Notes: generated by a model not told the origin, from the letters alone. DNA of 33,174 nt from Leclercia adecarboxylata (GCA_002360945.1 DERO01000037.1:1-33174), one strand, 5' to 3'. Numbered from the stretch's first letter, positions 1 to 13,365 are shown. Made by a program: numbers and translations.

Positions 1-19
1 ACACCCACAGGGAGAGGGA
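1..19. repeat. Right edge of a GGGAGAGGG dispersed inverted repeat
   Basis: The window opens with GGGAGAGGG at 10-18. This is the half-site of the hairpin elements at 6800-6868 and 28556-28592. Only one arm is inside the window, so assignment to the family is likely but not proven. Confidence 0.45.
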
Positions 20-29
20 GCAAACATAA

Positions 30-57
30 AAAATGGCAGCCGTAAGGCTGCCATTTT
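30..57. terminator. Bidirectional intrinsic terminator downstream of ubiA
   Basis: A perfect 12-bp inverted repeat (AAAATGGCAGCC, GTAA loop, GGCTGCCATTTT) has A-rich and T-rich flanks on both sides, so it can end transcription in both directions. It follows ubiA and would also serve a gene converging from the left, which is plsB in E. coli. That gene is outside the window. Confidence 0.85.
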
Positions 58-84
58 ACTTTTACCTCGCCACCGGGCATTTTT

Positions 85-954
85 TTATGCCCAGTAGCTA
101 ATCGCTAACCCGACAAACAACACCAATCCCACATAGTTATTGTTCAGAAACGCTTTAAAACAGGCGTCGCGCTCGCGATTAGCGATAAGCTTCTGCTGGT
201 AGATAAACAGTACCCCTGCCGCCGCGACCGCCGCGTAAAAGGCCCCGTTCAACTGGTTCAGGTAACCAATCGCCACCATCAGTCCCAACACCGTCACCTG
301 CAAAATCCCGATGATCAGCTTGTCCTGACGCCCAAACAGAATGGCGGTGGATTTGATGCCAATTTTGAGGTCATCGTCCCGGTCGACCATCGCGTACTGG
401 GTATCGTAAGCCACCGCCCAGAGGATGTTAGCCAGGAACATCAGCCAGCAGCTCAAGGGCACGCTTTCGCTGACGGCGGCGAACGCCATCGGAATTGACC
501 AACCAAAGGCCGCACCCAGCACCACCTGCGGCAGGTGGGTGTAGCGCTTCATAAACGGATAGACCCAGGCCAGCGCCAGCGCTGCGACGGAGAGCAGAAT
601 GGTCATGGTGTTCAGGGTCAGCACCAGCAGGAACGACAGCAGGACCAGCACCACAAACAGCGTACGCGCCTCTTTCTCGGTGACATCGCCGCTCGGCAGC
701 GGACGATTGGCGGTGCGTTTCACATGACCGTCAAACTTACGATCGGCATAGTCGTTGACGACACAGCCTGCCGCACGCATCAACCAGACGCCCGCCACAA
801 ATACCGCCAGGATCCACAGCGGCGGCAACCCGGGGGTTGCTACCCACAGCGCCCACAGGGTCGGCCACAGCAGCAGCAGCGCACCAATTGGCTTGTCGGT
901 TCGCATCAAGCGGTGGTACGCCAGCAGCTTGTTCTGCGTCAGACTCCACTCCAT
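85..954 (-). CDS. ubiA: 4-hydroxybenzoate octaprenyltransferase UbiA
   Basis: Integral inner-membrane prenyltransferase that attaches the polyprenyl tail to 4-hydroxybenzoate, the second committed step of ubiquinone synthesis. The 289-residue protein has the two aspartate-rich motifs of the UbiA superfamily: NDYADRKFD at residues 67-75 and a DRDDD cluster at about 191-195. These bind the Mg-diphosphate of the prenyl donor. Several hydrophobic segments surround them, as expected of a multi-pass membrane enzyme. Length and sequence match E. coli UbiA (290 aa) closely. It lies 12 bases after ubiC on the same strand and is very likely cotranscribed with it, so the product of UbiC feeds directly into UbiA. 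Confidence 0.97.
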   Translation of the reverse strand: MEWSLTQNKLLAYHRLMRTDKPIGALLLLWPTLWALWVATPGLPPLWILAVFVAGVWLMRAAGCVVNDYADRKFDGHVKRTANRPLPSGDVTEKEARTLFVVLVLLSFLLVLTLNTMTILLSVAALALAWVYPFMKRYTHLPQVVLGAAFGWSIPMAFAAVSESVPLSCWLMFLANILWAVAYDTQYAMVDRDDDLKIGIKSTAILFGRQDKLIIGILQVTVLGLMVAIGYLNQLNGAFYAAVAAAGVLFIYQQKLIANRERDACFKAFLNNNYVGLVLFVGLAISYWA

Positions 955-966
955 TTTTTCTTCCTC

Positions 967-1464
967 TTAGTACAACGGCGACGCCGGTAAAAACAGCTCA
1001 GTCAGCATCAGGGGTTTACCACTCAAACGCAGGCGGGAACGGCGTCCCCACAGCCCGGCATCGCGACCAATTTCAATAAAATCTCGGGTAAGCTCGGAGG
1101 AGGTGAACAGATAACGTCCCAGCGGGGTTTTGCCCATCTGCTGCAGCGCCAGCTCCGGCCCGGTGAGGGTGGATTCAGGCACCACGGTGCGTCCGGCCAG
1201 CCACGGCTCGCCATCGGCACAGAGCAGGATCTCGCGCAGCCAGTAGCGTGCCTCTGTTGGCAGCAACGGCAGCTCATCCGCGACCGCGTCAGGCGTGACA
1301 AATCCTTCCTGAATAAGGGTCACGGTGACCTTTTTGCCCTGCTGTTCAAAACGTTTGGTCATGGAATCTTCCAGCAGCAGCCAGTCGAGCTGCTCCGGTT
1401 CCAGCGCAGGGATTTCGTCAAAATAACGCAGCGCACGCAGTTGCGTTAGCGCGGGGTGTGACAT
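967..1464 (-). CDS. ubiC: Chorismate pyruvate-lyase UbiC
   Basis: Cytosolic enzyme that removes pyruvate from chorismate to give 4-hydroxybenzoate, the first committed step of ubiquinone synthesis. The 165-residue product has the same length as E. coli UbiC and is recognisable throughout, including the start [12 protein letters not shown] and the conserved C-terminal region [15 protein letters not shown]. It is the first gene of a ubiC-ubiA operon. A TACAAT hexamer on the minus strand at 1495-1500 is a candidate -10 element. In E. coli a remnant gene (yjbI) lies between malM and ubiC; here the gap is only about 180 bases and holds nothing but the malM terminator and this promoter. Confidence 0.97.
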   Translation of the reverse strand: MSHPALTQLRALRYFDEIPALEPEQLDWLLLEDSMTKRFEQQGKKVTVTLIQEGFVTPDAVADELPLLPTEARYWLREILLCADGEPWLAGRTVVPESTLTGPELALQQMGKTPLGRYLFTSSELTRDFIEIGRDAGLWGRRSRLRLSGKPLMLTELFLPASPLY

Positions 1465-1582
1465 GCCAGACTCTCCGATACATAACGTGAAGCTATTGTA
1501 TCGCAGAAACGCGGAATGGGGGCGGGCAAACGTGAACTAGCGAACATTATCGCAACAGAGATGCAACAGCGGCAGACCGTGC

Positions 1583-1610
1583 AAAAAAAGTGCGCCCGTA
1601 AGGGCGCACC
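1583..1610 (-). terminator. Intrinsic terminator after malM
   Basis: An 8-bp GC-rich hairpin (GTGCGCCC, GTAA, GGGCGCAC at 1590-1609) is followed on the minus strand by seven U residues (the A run at 1583-1589). It closes the malK-lamB-malM operon. Confidence 0.85.
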
Positions 1611-1645
1611 AAACTACTGACAAAATCAGCACTGTGGGGAGACGG

Positions 1646-2611
1646 TCACCCCTTGCCTTTTACACTGCTGATAAAGGTGGAACGGGCAGTGGTCGAGCCT
1701 AAACGCTCGGCTTCATCAAGGAGTTTCAGCGCCTTGTCGACATCGCCTTTCTCTACTGCCTGTTTAATGGCCTGATTGAAGTAGGTTTCGGTGTCGTTAA
1801 GCACCGGCTCACTCTTCTTCGCAGCGACCGGGGCAGCAGCGGTCGCCGGTGTAGCGGTGGCCGGTGCTGCGGCCGGCGCGGCATAAACCGGAGCTGGTGC
1901 TGCGGTGTTACCCACGGTCACCGGGCCGGTGCCGGAAGAACCAAACAGCGGGCCAACCAGCACACTGGAGGCGCTGTTGGTCGAAACTTTCAACCGCAGC
2001 TCACCATCGGTGACGTGGCGGGCAAGCGGGTCAGGAATATCCGGTACGGCGTTGCCGGTGCCTTTGGCATAGGCTTTTGCCGGGTTGATGAGTTTAGTGG
2101 ATTGCTGCAGATCTTTATCGGTAGTAAACACCAACACATAGAGTTTTTGCTGGCCCAGCGCAGGGGTCAGGCGCATGACCCCTTCCAGGCGGTCAGCGCT
2201 CATTACGCCCGGCTCCTGGTAGGTGAAGTACTCGCTCGGGAAGTAGGCCGATGGCGTCAGGTTCTGATCCAGAATCAGCACGTTCGGGGCGAATACGCTG
2301 GTTTGCTTGTTCACAATACTGTTCAGCGTCAGGGTGATTTCACCGATATTGGCAGGCACGCTGTAGGCCGCCACCGGGCCGGCGATCCCCGGCACATTCA
2401 GGGACTGACCGCCAGTAGAAAGTTGGGTGGTCTGGGCTTTGGACTGGTCGACAGGCGTCCAGACCAGCTGTTGCAGCGCAGCGGCCGGAACTGCAGGCGC
2501 GGCGCTGGTGTTTTGCGGGACAAAGTTGACGTTAGCGAGAGTGATGGCTGGAGCACTTGCCAGCAACCCTGCAGAGAGGCACAGCGCGACGAGACTTTTC
2601 TTCATTTTCAT
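1646..2611 (-). CDS. malM: Maltose operon periplasmic protein MalM
   Basis: Periplasmic protein encoded at the end of the malK-lamB operon; its molecular role is not well defined. I place the start at 2611 (protein begins MKMKKSL), because GAGG lies about 9 bases upstream and this matches the E. coli start. The frame is open further upstream. The product is 321 residues with a clear signal peptide ending near ASAPAITLA. The body resembles E. coli MalM (306 aa). The extra length lies in an Ala/Pro/Thr-rich linker at roughly residues 225-260, before the conserved C-terminal helical segment ending SSVKGKG. A hairpin separates it from lamB. Confidence 0.93.
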   Translation of the reverse strand: MKMKKSLVALCLSAGLLASAPAITLANVNFVPQNTSAAPAVPAAALQQLVWTPVDQSKAQTTQLSTGGQSLNVPGIAGPVAAYSVPANIGEITLTLNSIVNKQTSVFAPNVLILDQNLTPSAYFPSEYFTYQEPGVMSADRLEGVMRLTPALGQQKLYVLVFTTDKDLQQSTKLINPAKAYAKGTGNAVPDIPDPLARHVTDGELRLKVSTNSASSVLVGPLFGSSGTGPVTVGNTAAPAPVYAAPAAAPATATPATAAAPVAAKKSEPVLNDTETYFNQAIKQAVEKGDVDKALKLLDEAERLGSTTARSTFISSVKGKG

Positions 2612-2676
2612 TGTTTTTACCTCAGATAGCATAAGCACTGCGGTGGCCAGGCAATAGCGCGCAGGACTCTACGAAG

Positions 2677-2696
2677 AGAGGGGCTTGCGCCCCTCT
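2677..2696 (-). terminator. Hairpin in the lamB-malM gap
   Basis: Perfect 8-bp stem (AGAGGGGC, TTGC, GCCCCTCT). On the minus strand it is followed only by CTTCG rather than a true U run. It is therefore more likely an attenuating or mRNA-stabilising hairpin that lowers malM expression relative to lamB than a full terminator. Confidence 0.6.
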
Positions 2697-2724
2697 TTTA
2701 GGTCAGTACATCAGGTGCTACGTA

Positions 2725-4068
<1,344 letters not shown>

Positions 4069-4103
4069 TCACCTGATGGTTTCGTGCTTATTATTGGGAT
4101 TGC

Positions 4104-6773
<2,670 letters not shown>

Positions 6774-6785
6774 GACTGGCTGTAA

Positions 6786-6868
6786 CCCCCTCATCCCGGC
6801 CTTCTCCCTCAAGGGAGAAGGAGAAAACCGCCCCCTCTCCCTCAGGGAGAGGGTTGGGGTGAGGGTTG
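6786..6868. repeat. Double-hairpin dispersed repeat in the malE-malF gap
   Basis: There are two hairpins: CCTTCTCCC/GGGAGAAGG with a TCAA loop (6800-6821), and CCCTCTCCC/GGGAGAGGG with a TCA loop (6833-6853). They are framed by CCCCTCATCCC and GGGGTGAGGG. The same core occurs at 28556-28592 and at the window start. It does not fit the REP consensus. In E. coli REP sequences occupy this gap and help keep malE mRNA far more abundant than malF mRNA; this element could play that part. Confidence 0.85.
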
Positions 6869-6894
6869 TTTAATTGTTGTAGAGGAAGATCCCC

Positions 6895-8439
6895 ATGGAT
6901 GTCGTTAAAAAGAAACACTGGTGGCAAAGCGACACGCTGAAATGGTCAGTGATTGGTCTGCTGGGCTTGCTGGTGGGTTACCTTATTGTTTTGATGTACG
7001 CCCAGGGGGAGTACCTGTTTGCCGCCATGACGCTGATCTTAAGCGCGGTCGGTCTCTATATTTTCGCCAATCGTAAAGCCTACGCCTGGCGCTATGTCTA
7101 TCCGGGCGTGGCCGGGATGGGGCTGTTTGTCCTGTTCCCGCTGATCTGCACCATCGCCATTGCCTTTACCAACTACAGCAGCACCAACCAGCTCGCGCAA
7201 GAGCGCGCTCAGCAGGTGCTGATGGATCGTTCTTATCAGGCCGGTAAGACCTTCAACTTTGGCCTCTACCCGGCCGGTGATGAGTGGAAGCTGGCCCTGA
7301 CCGACGATGCCGCAGGCAAATACTACGTTTCCGACGCCTTTAAATTTGGCGGCGAGCAGAAACTGGCCCTGAAAGAGGCAGACGCCCTACCGGAAGGGGA
7401 ACGCGCTAACCTGCGTGTCATCACCCAGAACCGCCAGGCACTGACCCAGATTACCGCCCAACTGCCGGACGAAAGCAAAGTGATCATGAGCTCGCTGCGC
7501 CAGTTCTCCGGCACCCGCCCGCTCTACACGCTGGGCGATAACAGCACGCTCACCAACAACCAGACCGGCGTGAAGTACCGTCCGAACAACGAGATTGGCT
7601 TCTACCAGTCCGTGAATGCCGACGGCAACTGGGGTGACGATAAGCTCAGCCCGGGCTATACCGTCACCATCGGCTGGGACAACTTTACCCGCGTCTTCAC
7701 CGACGAAGGCATTCAGAAGCCGTTCTTCGCCATCTTCGTCTGGACCGTGGTCTTCTCGGTACTGACGGTGATCCTGACCGTGGCCGTCGGCATGGTGCTG
7801 GCCTGCCTGGTCCAGTGGGAAGCGTTAAAAGGGAAAGCGATTTACCGTGTCCTGCTGATCCTGCCGTATGCCGTACCGTCGTTCATTTCGATTCTGATTT
7901 TCAAGGGTCTGTTCAACCAGAGCTTTGGTGAAATCAACATGATGCTGAGCGGGCTGTTTGGCATCAAACCGGCCTGGTTCAGCGACCCGACCACCGCCCG
8001 CACCATGCTCATTATCGTCAACACCTGGCTCGGCTATCCGTACATGATGATCCTGTGCATGGGGCTGCTGAAGGCAATCCCGGACGACCTGTACGAAGCC
8101 TCGGCGATGGACGGTGCGACCCCGTTCCAGAACTTCTTTAAGATTACGCTCCCGCTGCTGATCAAGCCGCTGACGCCGCTGATGATCGCCAGCTTCGCCT
8201 TTAACTTTAACAACTTCGTGCTGATTCAGCTGTTGACCAACGGTGGCCCGGACCGTCTCGGCACCACCACGCCAGCCGGTTATACCGACCTGCTCGTGAG
8301 CTACACCTACCGTATCGCCTTCGAAGGCGGCGGCGGTCAGGACTTCGGTCTGGCGGCAGCGATTGCCACCCTGATCTTCCTGCTGGTAGGCGCGCTGGCG
8401 ATTGTGAACCTGAAAGCCACACGCATGAAATTCGACTAA
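6895..8439 (+). CDS. malF: Maltose ABC transporter permease MalF
   Basis: Inner-membrane permease subunit that pairs with MalG to form the maltose channel. The 514 residues equal E. coli MalF. N-terminal membrane helices are followed by the long periplasmic P2 domain typical of MalF (about residues 95-275), which contacts MalE. The C-terminal helices carry the EAA coupling motif [20 protein letters not shown], which docks on MalK. The ribosome binding sequence is AGAGGAAG. The gene follows malE after a hairpin-rich gap and is 14 bases before malG. Confidence 0.98.
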   Translation: MDVVKKKHWWQSDTLKWSVIGLLGLLVGYLIVLMYAQGEYLFAAMTLILSAVGLYIFANRKAYAWRYVYPGVAGMGLFVLFPLICTIAIAFTNYSSTNQLAQERAQQVLMDRSYQAGKTFNFGLYPAGDEWKLALTDDAAGKYYVSDAFKFGGEQKLALKEADALPEGERANLRVITQNRQALTQITAQLPDESKVIMSSLRQFSGTRPLYTLGDNSTLTNNQTGVKYRPNNEIGFYQSVNADGNWGDDKLSPGYTVTIGWDNFTRVFTDEGIQKPFFAIFVWTVVFSVLTVILTVAVGMVLACLVQWEALKGKAIYRVLLILPYAVPSFISILIFKGLFNQSFGEINMMLSGLFGIKPAWFSDPTTARTMLIIVNTWLGYPYMMILCMGLLKAIPDDLYEASAMDGATPFQNFFKITLPLLIKPLTPLMIASFAFNFNNFVLIQLLTNGGPDRLGTTTPAGYTDLLVSYTYRIAFEGGGGQDFGLAAAIATLIFLLVGALAIVNLKATRMKFD

Positions 8440-8453
8440 GGAGGGCACAGAAC

Positions 8454-9344
8454 ATGTCTATGGTCCAACCCAAATCTCAGAAGCTGCGCCTCTTCGCCAC
8501 GCACTTAGGCCTGCTGATTTTTATCGCGGCGATCATGTTCCCGCTGCTGATGGTTATCGCCATCTCCCTGCGTTCGGGTAACTTCGCCACCGGCAGCCTG
8601 ATCCCGGATCAAATCTCCTGGGAGCACTGGAAGCTGGCGCTGGGCTTCAGCGTGGAGCACGCCGATGGCCGCGTCACGCCGCCGCCGTTCCCGGTTCTGC
8701 TGTGGCTGTGGAACTCGATTAAAGTGGCTACTATCACCGCGATCGGTATCGTTACCCTCTCCACCACCTGCGCCTACGCCTTTGCCCGTATGCGCTTCAA
8801 AGGGAAAGCGACGCTGCTGAAAGGGATGCTGATTTTCCAGATGTTCCCGGCGGTACTGTCGCTGGTGGCCCTGTACGCGTTGTTTGACCGCCTCGGCCAG
8901 TATGTGCCGTTTATCGGCCTGAACACTCACGGTGGGGTGATCTTTGCCTATCTCGGCGGGATCGCGCTGCACGTCTGGACCATTAAGGGCTATTTCGAAA
9001 CTATCGATAACTCGCTGGAAGAAGCAGCCTCGCTGGATGGCGCCACCCCGTGGCAGGCCTTCCGCCTGGTGCTGCTGCCGCTCTCCGTGCCGATTCTGGC
9101 GGTAGTGTTTATTCTGTCGTTTATCGCCGCTATCACCGAAGTGCCGGTCGCATCGCTGCTGCTGCGTGATGTAAACAGCTACACCCTGGCGGTAGGGATG
9201 CAGCAATACCTCAACCCACAAAACTACCTGTGGGGCGACTTTGCCGCAGCCGCCGTACTTTCCGCTATCCCGATCACCGTCGTGTTCCTGCTGGCCCAGC
9301 GCTGGCTGGTGAACGGCCTGACCGCGGGGGGCGTGAAAGGTTAA
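8454..9344 (+). CDS. malG: Maltose ABC transporter permease MalG
   Basis: Second inner-membrane permease subunit of MalFGK2. The 296 residues match E. coli MalG in length. The protein has several hydrophobic helices and the EAA loop [20 protein letters not shown], which couples to MalK. It ends [10 protein letters not shown]; in E. coli the MalG C-terminal tail reaches into the MalK dimer. The start ([10 protein letters not shown]) has GGAGG upstream. It is 14 bases after malF and is the last gene of the operon, followed by a strong terminator. Confidence 0.98.
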   Translation: MSMVQPKSQKLRLFATHLGLLIFIAAIMFPLLMVIAISLRSGNFATGSLIPDQISWEHWKLALGFSVEHADGRVTPPPFPVLLWLWNSIKVATITAIGIVTLSTTCAYAFARMRFKGKATLLKGMLIFQMFPAVLSLVALYALFDRLGQYVPFIGLNTHGGVIFAYLGGIALHVWTIKGYFETIDNSLEEAASLDGATPWQAFRLVLLPLSVPILAVVFILSFIAAITEVPVASLLLRDVNSYTLAVGMQQYLNPQNYLWGDFAAAAVLSAIPITVVFLLAQRWLVNGLTAGGVKG

Positions 9345-9414
9345 GTTTCATTGTTATGCCACTGTAACCCTCAACTTTGCCTTGATGTCTTGATCCAAAC
9401 TTGTGACTGTATTC

Positions 9415-9439
9415 GGCGGCCCTCGGGCCGCCTTTTTTT
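9415..9439 (+). terminator. Intrinsic terminator after malG
   Basis: GGCGGCC, CTCG, GGCCGCC (9415-9432) is followed by seven T residues. It ends malEFG. Its T run touches the stop codon of the convergent psiE. Confidence 0.92.
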
Positions 9440-9848
9440 ATTCCCGCTTCAGTCGTTTCGAGTTGCACAGCCAGAGTGTGACCACCAGCAGCAGGATCGC
9501 CGCTGAGTAGAGCAGCACGTCGAGGGGCGATTTATGGTCGACGATAATCAGTCGCACAATCGCGGTGATACCAATATAGACAAAGTAACGCAGCGGGAAG
9601 TGGAAGCCAGACTGAAAGTACTTGACGATCAGGGCGATAAATTCGAAGTAGAGAAAGTAAACCACCAGCCCTTCAACCAGCTCGTATTTGCTGGTTTGCT
9701 CAGGGGCAAAAAGCACATCAGCCAGATGCACCGTCTCTTTACCGAGGAAGACGACCAGGATCAGGCCAAGGCTCAGCAGACCCAGGTTCAGCACGGTCTG
9801 CAGAATGGTTGAGATAAACTCAACACGCGGGCGAGTCAGGGATGTCAT
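9438..9848 (-). CDS. psiE: Phosphate-starvation-inducible membrane protein PsiE
   Basis: Small inner-membrane protein of unknown biochemical role, named for induction by phosphate starvation in E. coli. The start at 9848 ([11 protein letters not shown]) gives 136 residues, the E. coli length; AGGTG precedes it. An upstream in-frame ATG would add 14 residues and has no support. Four hydrophobic segments are visible, with the conserved [20 protein letters not shown] loop between the first two. It converges on malG. E. coli has xylE between malG and psiE and the yjb exopolysaccharide genes between psiE and pgi; neither is here. Confidence 0.95.
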   Translation of the reverse strand: MTSLTRPRVEFISTILQTVLNLGLLSLGLILVVFLGKETVHLADVLFAPEQTSKYELVEGLVVYFLYFEFIALIVKYFQSGFHFPLRYFVYIGITAIVRLIIVDHKSPLDVLLYSAAILLLVVTLWLCNSKRLKRE

Positions 9849-9937
9849 ACAGCACCTCATTCTCCGGGGCGAGGTTCCTGTATAACGCAAAAATGTGACG
9901 GGGATCTATATTTTTTGTTTATATTTTGTGCAGATCT

Positions 9938-10006
9938 GCCGGGCGGCACTTCGTTTGCCCGGCCTACGGGGTTTTGTAGGCCCGGTAAGCGTAGCGCCAC
10001 CGGGCA
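9938..10006. repeat. BIME: pair of inverted REP sequences after pgi
   Basis: Two REP units face each other (GCCGGGCGGC...TTGCCCGGCCTAC and GTAGGCCCGGTAAGCG...GCCACCGGGC). They lie between the pgi stop and the psiE promoter region. Such elements commonly stabilise upstream mRNA or bind gyrase or IHF in enterobacteria. Confidence 0.92.
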
Positions 10007-10026
10007 CACAGACCGCAGCGACTTAC

Positions 10027-11676
10027 TTATGCGCGCCAGGCTTTGTAACGGTTAATCAGACCGTTGGTGGAGCTGTCGTGGCTGTTGATATCCTGGTTAT
10101 CACCCAGCTCCGGCAGAATGCGGTTAGCCAGCTGTTTGCCCAGCTCTACGCCCCACTGGTCGAAGGTGAAGATGTTCAGGATTGCGCCCTGGGTGAAGAT
10201 TTTGTGTTCATACAGGGCAATCAGTGCGCCCAGGCTGAACGGGGTGATCTCACGCAGCAGGATGGAGTTGGTCGGGCGGTTGCCTTCGAACACTTTGAAC
10301 GGCACCACGTGGTCCAGGGTCGCCGGATCTTTACCCTGATCGCGATACTCCTGCTCAACCACATCACGCGCTTTACCGAACGCCAGCGCTTCAGTTTGCG
10401 CGAAGAAGTTCGACAGCAGCTTCGGATGGTGGTCAGACAGCGGGTTGTGGGTAATGGCCGGCGCGATGAAATCGCAAGGTACCATTTTGGTGCCCTGGTG
10501 GATCAGCTGGTAGAACGCGTGCTGGCCGTTGGTGCCTGGCTCACCCCAGATGATTGGGCCGGTCTGGTAATCCACGGCGTTGCCGTTACGGTCAACGTAC
10601 TTACCGTTGGATTCCATGTTGCCCTGCTGGAAGTAGGCCGCGAAACGGTGCATGTACTGGTCATACGGCAGGATCGCTTCGGTTTCAGCGCCGAAGAAGT
10701 TGTTGTACCAGATGCCGATCAGCGCCAGCAGTACCGGCAGGTTTTTCTCTGGTGCGGTGGTGGCGAAGTGTTTGTCCATCGCGTGCGCGCCGGAGAGCAG
10801 CTCAACGAAGTTGTCGTAGCCCACGGAGAGGATGATCGACAGACCAATAGCGGACCACAGGGAGTAGCGACCGCCCACCCAGTCCCAGAATTCAAACATA
10901 TTGGCGGTGTCGATGCCAAACTCGCCCACCGCTTTGGCGTTAGTGGAGAGCGCGGCGAAGTGTTTCGCGACGTGCTGCTGGTCACCGGCCGTTTTCAGGA
11001 ACCAGTCGCGCGCGCTGTGGGCGTTGGTCATGGTTTCCTGAGTGGTGAAGGTCTTGGACGCCACCAGGAACAGGGTGGTTGCAGGGTTGACGTTTTTCAG
11101 CACTTCGGCGATGTGGGTACCATCGACGTTAGAAACGAAATGCATGTTGAGATGGTTTTTGTACGGGCGCAGCGCTTCGGTCACCATGAACGGGCCGAGG
11201 TCAGAGCCGCCGATACCGATGTTCACCACGTCGGTGATCGCCTTGCCGGTGTAGCCTTTCCATTGACCTGAGATGATCGCTTCAGAGAAGGATTTCATCT
11301 TTTCCAGCACCGCGTTCACTTCCGGCATCACATCTTTGCCGTCAACGATAATTGGGGTATTGCTACGGTTACGCAGGGCCACGTGCAGCACCGCGCGGTC
11401 TTCGGTGCGGTTGATCTTCTCACCGGAGAACATGGACTTGATGGCGCCGCTCAGATCGGTCTCTTTCGCCAGATCCTGCAGTTTTGCCAGCGTCTCTTCA
11501 GTGATGCGGTTTTTGGAAAAATCCACCAGCATCCGATCGTCGAAGGTCGCGGAGAACTTGTTGAAACGATCGCCGTCTTTCGCGAACAGCTCTGCGATGG
11601 TGACGTCTTTCATTTCTTCAAAATGTTTCTGTAATGCCTGCCAGGCTGAAGTCTGCGTTGGATTGATATTTTTCAT
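10027..11676 (-). CDS. pgi: Glucose-6-phosphate isomerase
   Basis: Cytosolic enzyme that interconverts glucose 6-phosphate and fructose 6-phosphate, at the branch of glycolysis and the pentose phosphate route. The 549 residues equal E. coli Pgi and match it throughout. The phosphate-binding GIGGSDLGP stretch and the C-terminal family signature [16 protein letters not shown] are both present. It is divergent from lysC and is followed by a BIME. A TACAAT at 11716-11721 (minus strand) is a candidate -10 element about 40 bases upstream of the start. Confidence 0.98.
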   Translation of the reverse strand: MKNINPTQTSAWQALQKHFEEMKDVTIAELFAKDGDRFNKFSATFDDRMLVDFSKNRITEETLAKLQDLAKETDLSGAIKSMFSGEKINRTEDRAVLHVALRNRSNTPIIVDGKDVMPEVNAVLEKMKSFSEAIISGQWKGYTGKAITDVVNIGIGGSDLGPFMVTEALRPYKNHLNMHFVSNVDGTHIAEVLKNVNPATTLFLVASKTFTTQETMTNAHSARDWFLKTAGDQQHVAKHFAALSTNAKAVGEFGIDTANMFEFWDWVGGRYSLWSAIGLSIILSVGYDNFVELLSGAHAMDKHFATTAPEKNLPVLLALIGIWYNNFFGAETEAILPYDQYMHRFAAYFQQGNMESNGKYVDRNGNAVDYQTGPIIWGEPGTNGQHAFYQLIHQGTKMVPCDFIAPAITHNPLSDHHPKLLSNFFAQTEALAFGKARDVVEQEYRDQGKDPATLDHVVPFKVFEGNRPTNSILLREITPFSLGALIALYEHKIFTQGAILNIFTFDQWGVELGKQLANRILPELGDNQDINSHDSSTNGLINRYKAWRA

Positions 11677-11980
11677 AGCAATACTCTTCTGAATTGAGAA
11701 TTGTGACCTCGGTCGATTGTAGCCTCTGTCGCCAAAAATTGTGATGGTTTTTATGCCATTGGCCTGGCCTGCATCAAGTGCGGCGCAAAAGCTCCAAAAG
11801 TATAGCTGTTATAAGTCCTGTTTCTCATATGGAAGGCAGCATGAAAAATCCGCATAATCCCGGCGTTGACAGGATCCCCTGCACATTTTATTTATACACA
11901 CGGTATTTGCGCCTGCACCGATAAAACTATTTTGTCCTTGTGCCATGGTCGCTTTTTTCCTTCCCTGACACGAGGTTGTT
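11677..11980. promoter_or_regulatory. pgi-lysC divergent intergenic region; short lysC leader without visible lysine riboswitch
   Basis: This 304-base gap holds the pgi promoter on the left and a candidate lysC promoter on the right: TTGACA at 11866-11871, a 17-base spacer, and TATTTA at 11889-11894. The lysC leader would then be about 80 bases. Its last part (CTTGTGCCATGG, then CCTGACACGAGG) resembles the 3' end of the E. coli lysC leader. The roughly 170-base lysine aptamer that should precede it is not found. No gene was seen here; a 27-codon frame from 11841 has no notable lysine content. Confidence 0.65.
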
Positions 11981-13330
11981 ATGACGAGTTTTGTTGTCGC
12001 CAAATTTGGCGGTACCAGCGTGGCCGATTTTGATGCCATGAACCGCAGCGCCGATGTGGTGCTGGCCGATCCTGATACCCGCCTGGTGGTGTTGTCCGCT
12101 TCGGCTGGCGTCACTAATCTGCTGGTCGCCCTTGCTGAAGGGCTGGAAGCGAGCGAGCGCCAGGCGAAGCTCGAAGCGCTGCACAAAATTCAGTTCGATA
12201 TTCTTAGCCGCCTGCGCGATCCGAGCGTGATCAGCGAAGAGATTGAGCGCCTGCTGGAAAATATCATCACCCTGGCGGAAGCCGCCTCTCTGGCCACCTC
12301 CACCGCCCTGACTGACGAACTCGTCAGCCACGGCGAGCTGATGTCGACCCTGCTGTTTGTCGAAGTGCTGCGCGAGCGTAACGTGCAGTCGCAGTGGTTT
12401 GACGTGCGCAAAGTGCTGCGCACCAGCGACCGCTTTGGCCGCGCCGAGCCGGACGTGACCGCTATTGCCGAACTGACCACCCAACAGCTGGCCCCGCGCC
12501 TGGCGGAAGGGATTGTCATCACTCAGGGCTTTATCGGCAGCGAAGTCAAAGGCCGTACCACCACGCTGGGTCGTGGCGGCAGCGACTACACCGCAGCCCT
12601 GCTGGGTGAAGCCCTGCAGGCCTCCCGCGTCGATATCTGGACGGACGTGCCAGGTATCTACACCACCGACCCGCGCGTGGTGCCTGCGGCAAAACGTATT
12701 GATGTGATCGCCTTTGAAGAAGCCGCTGAGATGGCGACCTTTGGCGCGAAAGTGCTGCACCCGGCGACGCTGATGCCTGCGGTACGCAGCAATATCCCGG
12801 TGTTTGTGGGTTCCAGCAAAGATCCGAAAGCGGGCGGCACTATCGTGTGCAACACCACTGAAAACCCACCGCTGTTCCGCGCCATCGCCCTGCGTCGCAA
12901 ACAGACCCTGCTGACCCTGCACAGCCTGAGCATGCTGCACTCCCGCGGCTTCCTGGCAGAAGTGTTTAGCATTCTGGCGCGCCACAGCATCTCGGTGGAC
13001 CTGGTGACCACGTCAGAAGTGAACATTGCCCTGACCCTGGATACCACCGGCTCAACCTCCACCGGCGATACCCTGTTGACGCAATCTCTGCTGATGGAGC
13101 TGTCAGAACTGTGCCGCGTCGAGGTGGAAGAAGATCTGGCCCTGGTGGCGATCATCGGTAACGAGCTGTCCCGCGCCAGCGGCGTGGGCAAAGAGGTGTT
13201 TGGCGTGATGGAGCCGTTCAACATCCGCATGATTTGCTATGGCGCATCCAGCTACAACCTGTGCTTCCTGGTGCCTGGCGCTGAAGCCGAGCAGGTTGTG
13301 CAGAAACTGCATCATAACCTGTTTGAGTAA
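11981..13330 (+). CDS. lysC: Lysine-sensitive aspartokinase III
   Basis: Phosphorylates aspartate at the head of the lysine, threonine and methionine pathways, and is inhibited by lysine. The 449 residues equal E. coli LysC. The N-terminal kinase domain begins with KFGGTSVADFDAM (residues 6-18). TLGRGGSDYTAALLGEA (about residues 195-211) is the substrate/ATP region. Two C-terminal ACT domains (from about residue 300) form the lysine site. ACGAGG lies just before the ATG. In E. coli the gene is also controlled by a lysine riboswitch; that control appears lost here, leaving enzyme feedback. Confidence 0.98.
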   Translation: MTSFVVAKFGGTSVADFDAMNRSADVVLADPDTRLVVLSASAGVTNLLVALAEGLEASERQAKLEALHKIQFDILSRLRDPSVISEEIERLLENIITLAEAASLATSTALTDELVSHGELMSTLLFVEVLRERNVQSQWFDVRKVLRTSDRFGRAEPDVTAIAELTTQQLAPRLAEGIVITQGFIGSEVKGRTTTLGRGGSDYTAALLGEALQASRVDIWTDVPGIYTTDPRVVPAAKRIDVIAFEEAAEMATFGAKVLHPATLMPAVRSNIPVFVGSSKDPKAGGTIVCNTTENPPLFRAIALRRKQTLLTLHSLSMLHSRGFLAEVFSILARHSISVDLVTTSEVNIALTLDTTGSTSTGDTLLTQSLLMELSELCRVEVEEDLALVAIIGNELSRASGVGKEVFGVMEPFNIRMICYGASSYNLCFLVPGAEAEQVVQKLHHNLFE

Positions 13331-13334
13331 CAGG

Positions 13335-13365
13335 AAAATGGCCCGGGAAACCGGGCCATTTTTTT
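13335..13365. terminator. Bidirectional terminator shared by lysC and rlaP
   Basis: A 12-bp stem (AAAATGGCCCGG, GAAA side, CCGGGCCATTTT) is followed by a T run on the plus strand and has an A run on the left. It starts 5 bases after the lysC stop and reaches the rlaP stop codon, so it can serve both convergent units. Confidence 0.88.

Noticed and set aside
9849..9937. A Pho box upstream of psiE
   Set aside because: CCGTCAC-N4-TTGCGTT has one acceptable half and one poor half. I could not support a PhoB site, although the family is phosphate-regulated in E. coli.
9895..11271. A 458-codon open frame on the plus strand across psiE-pgi gap and pgi
   Set aside because: It lies antisense to nearly all of pgi, runs through a BIME and has low-complexity His/Arg/Val-rich content typical of shadows.
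11841..11924. A 27-codon frame with a GGAAGG upstream as a lysC leader peptide
   Set aside because: It begins before the best lysC promoter and contains a single lysine codon, so a lysine attenuation role is not supported.
11927..12985. A 352-codon frame antisense to lysC
   Set aside because: Shadow of lysC; no plausible ribosome binding site and no recognisable domain.
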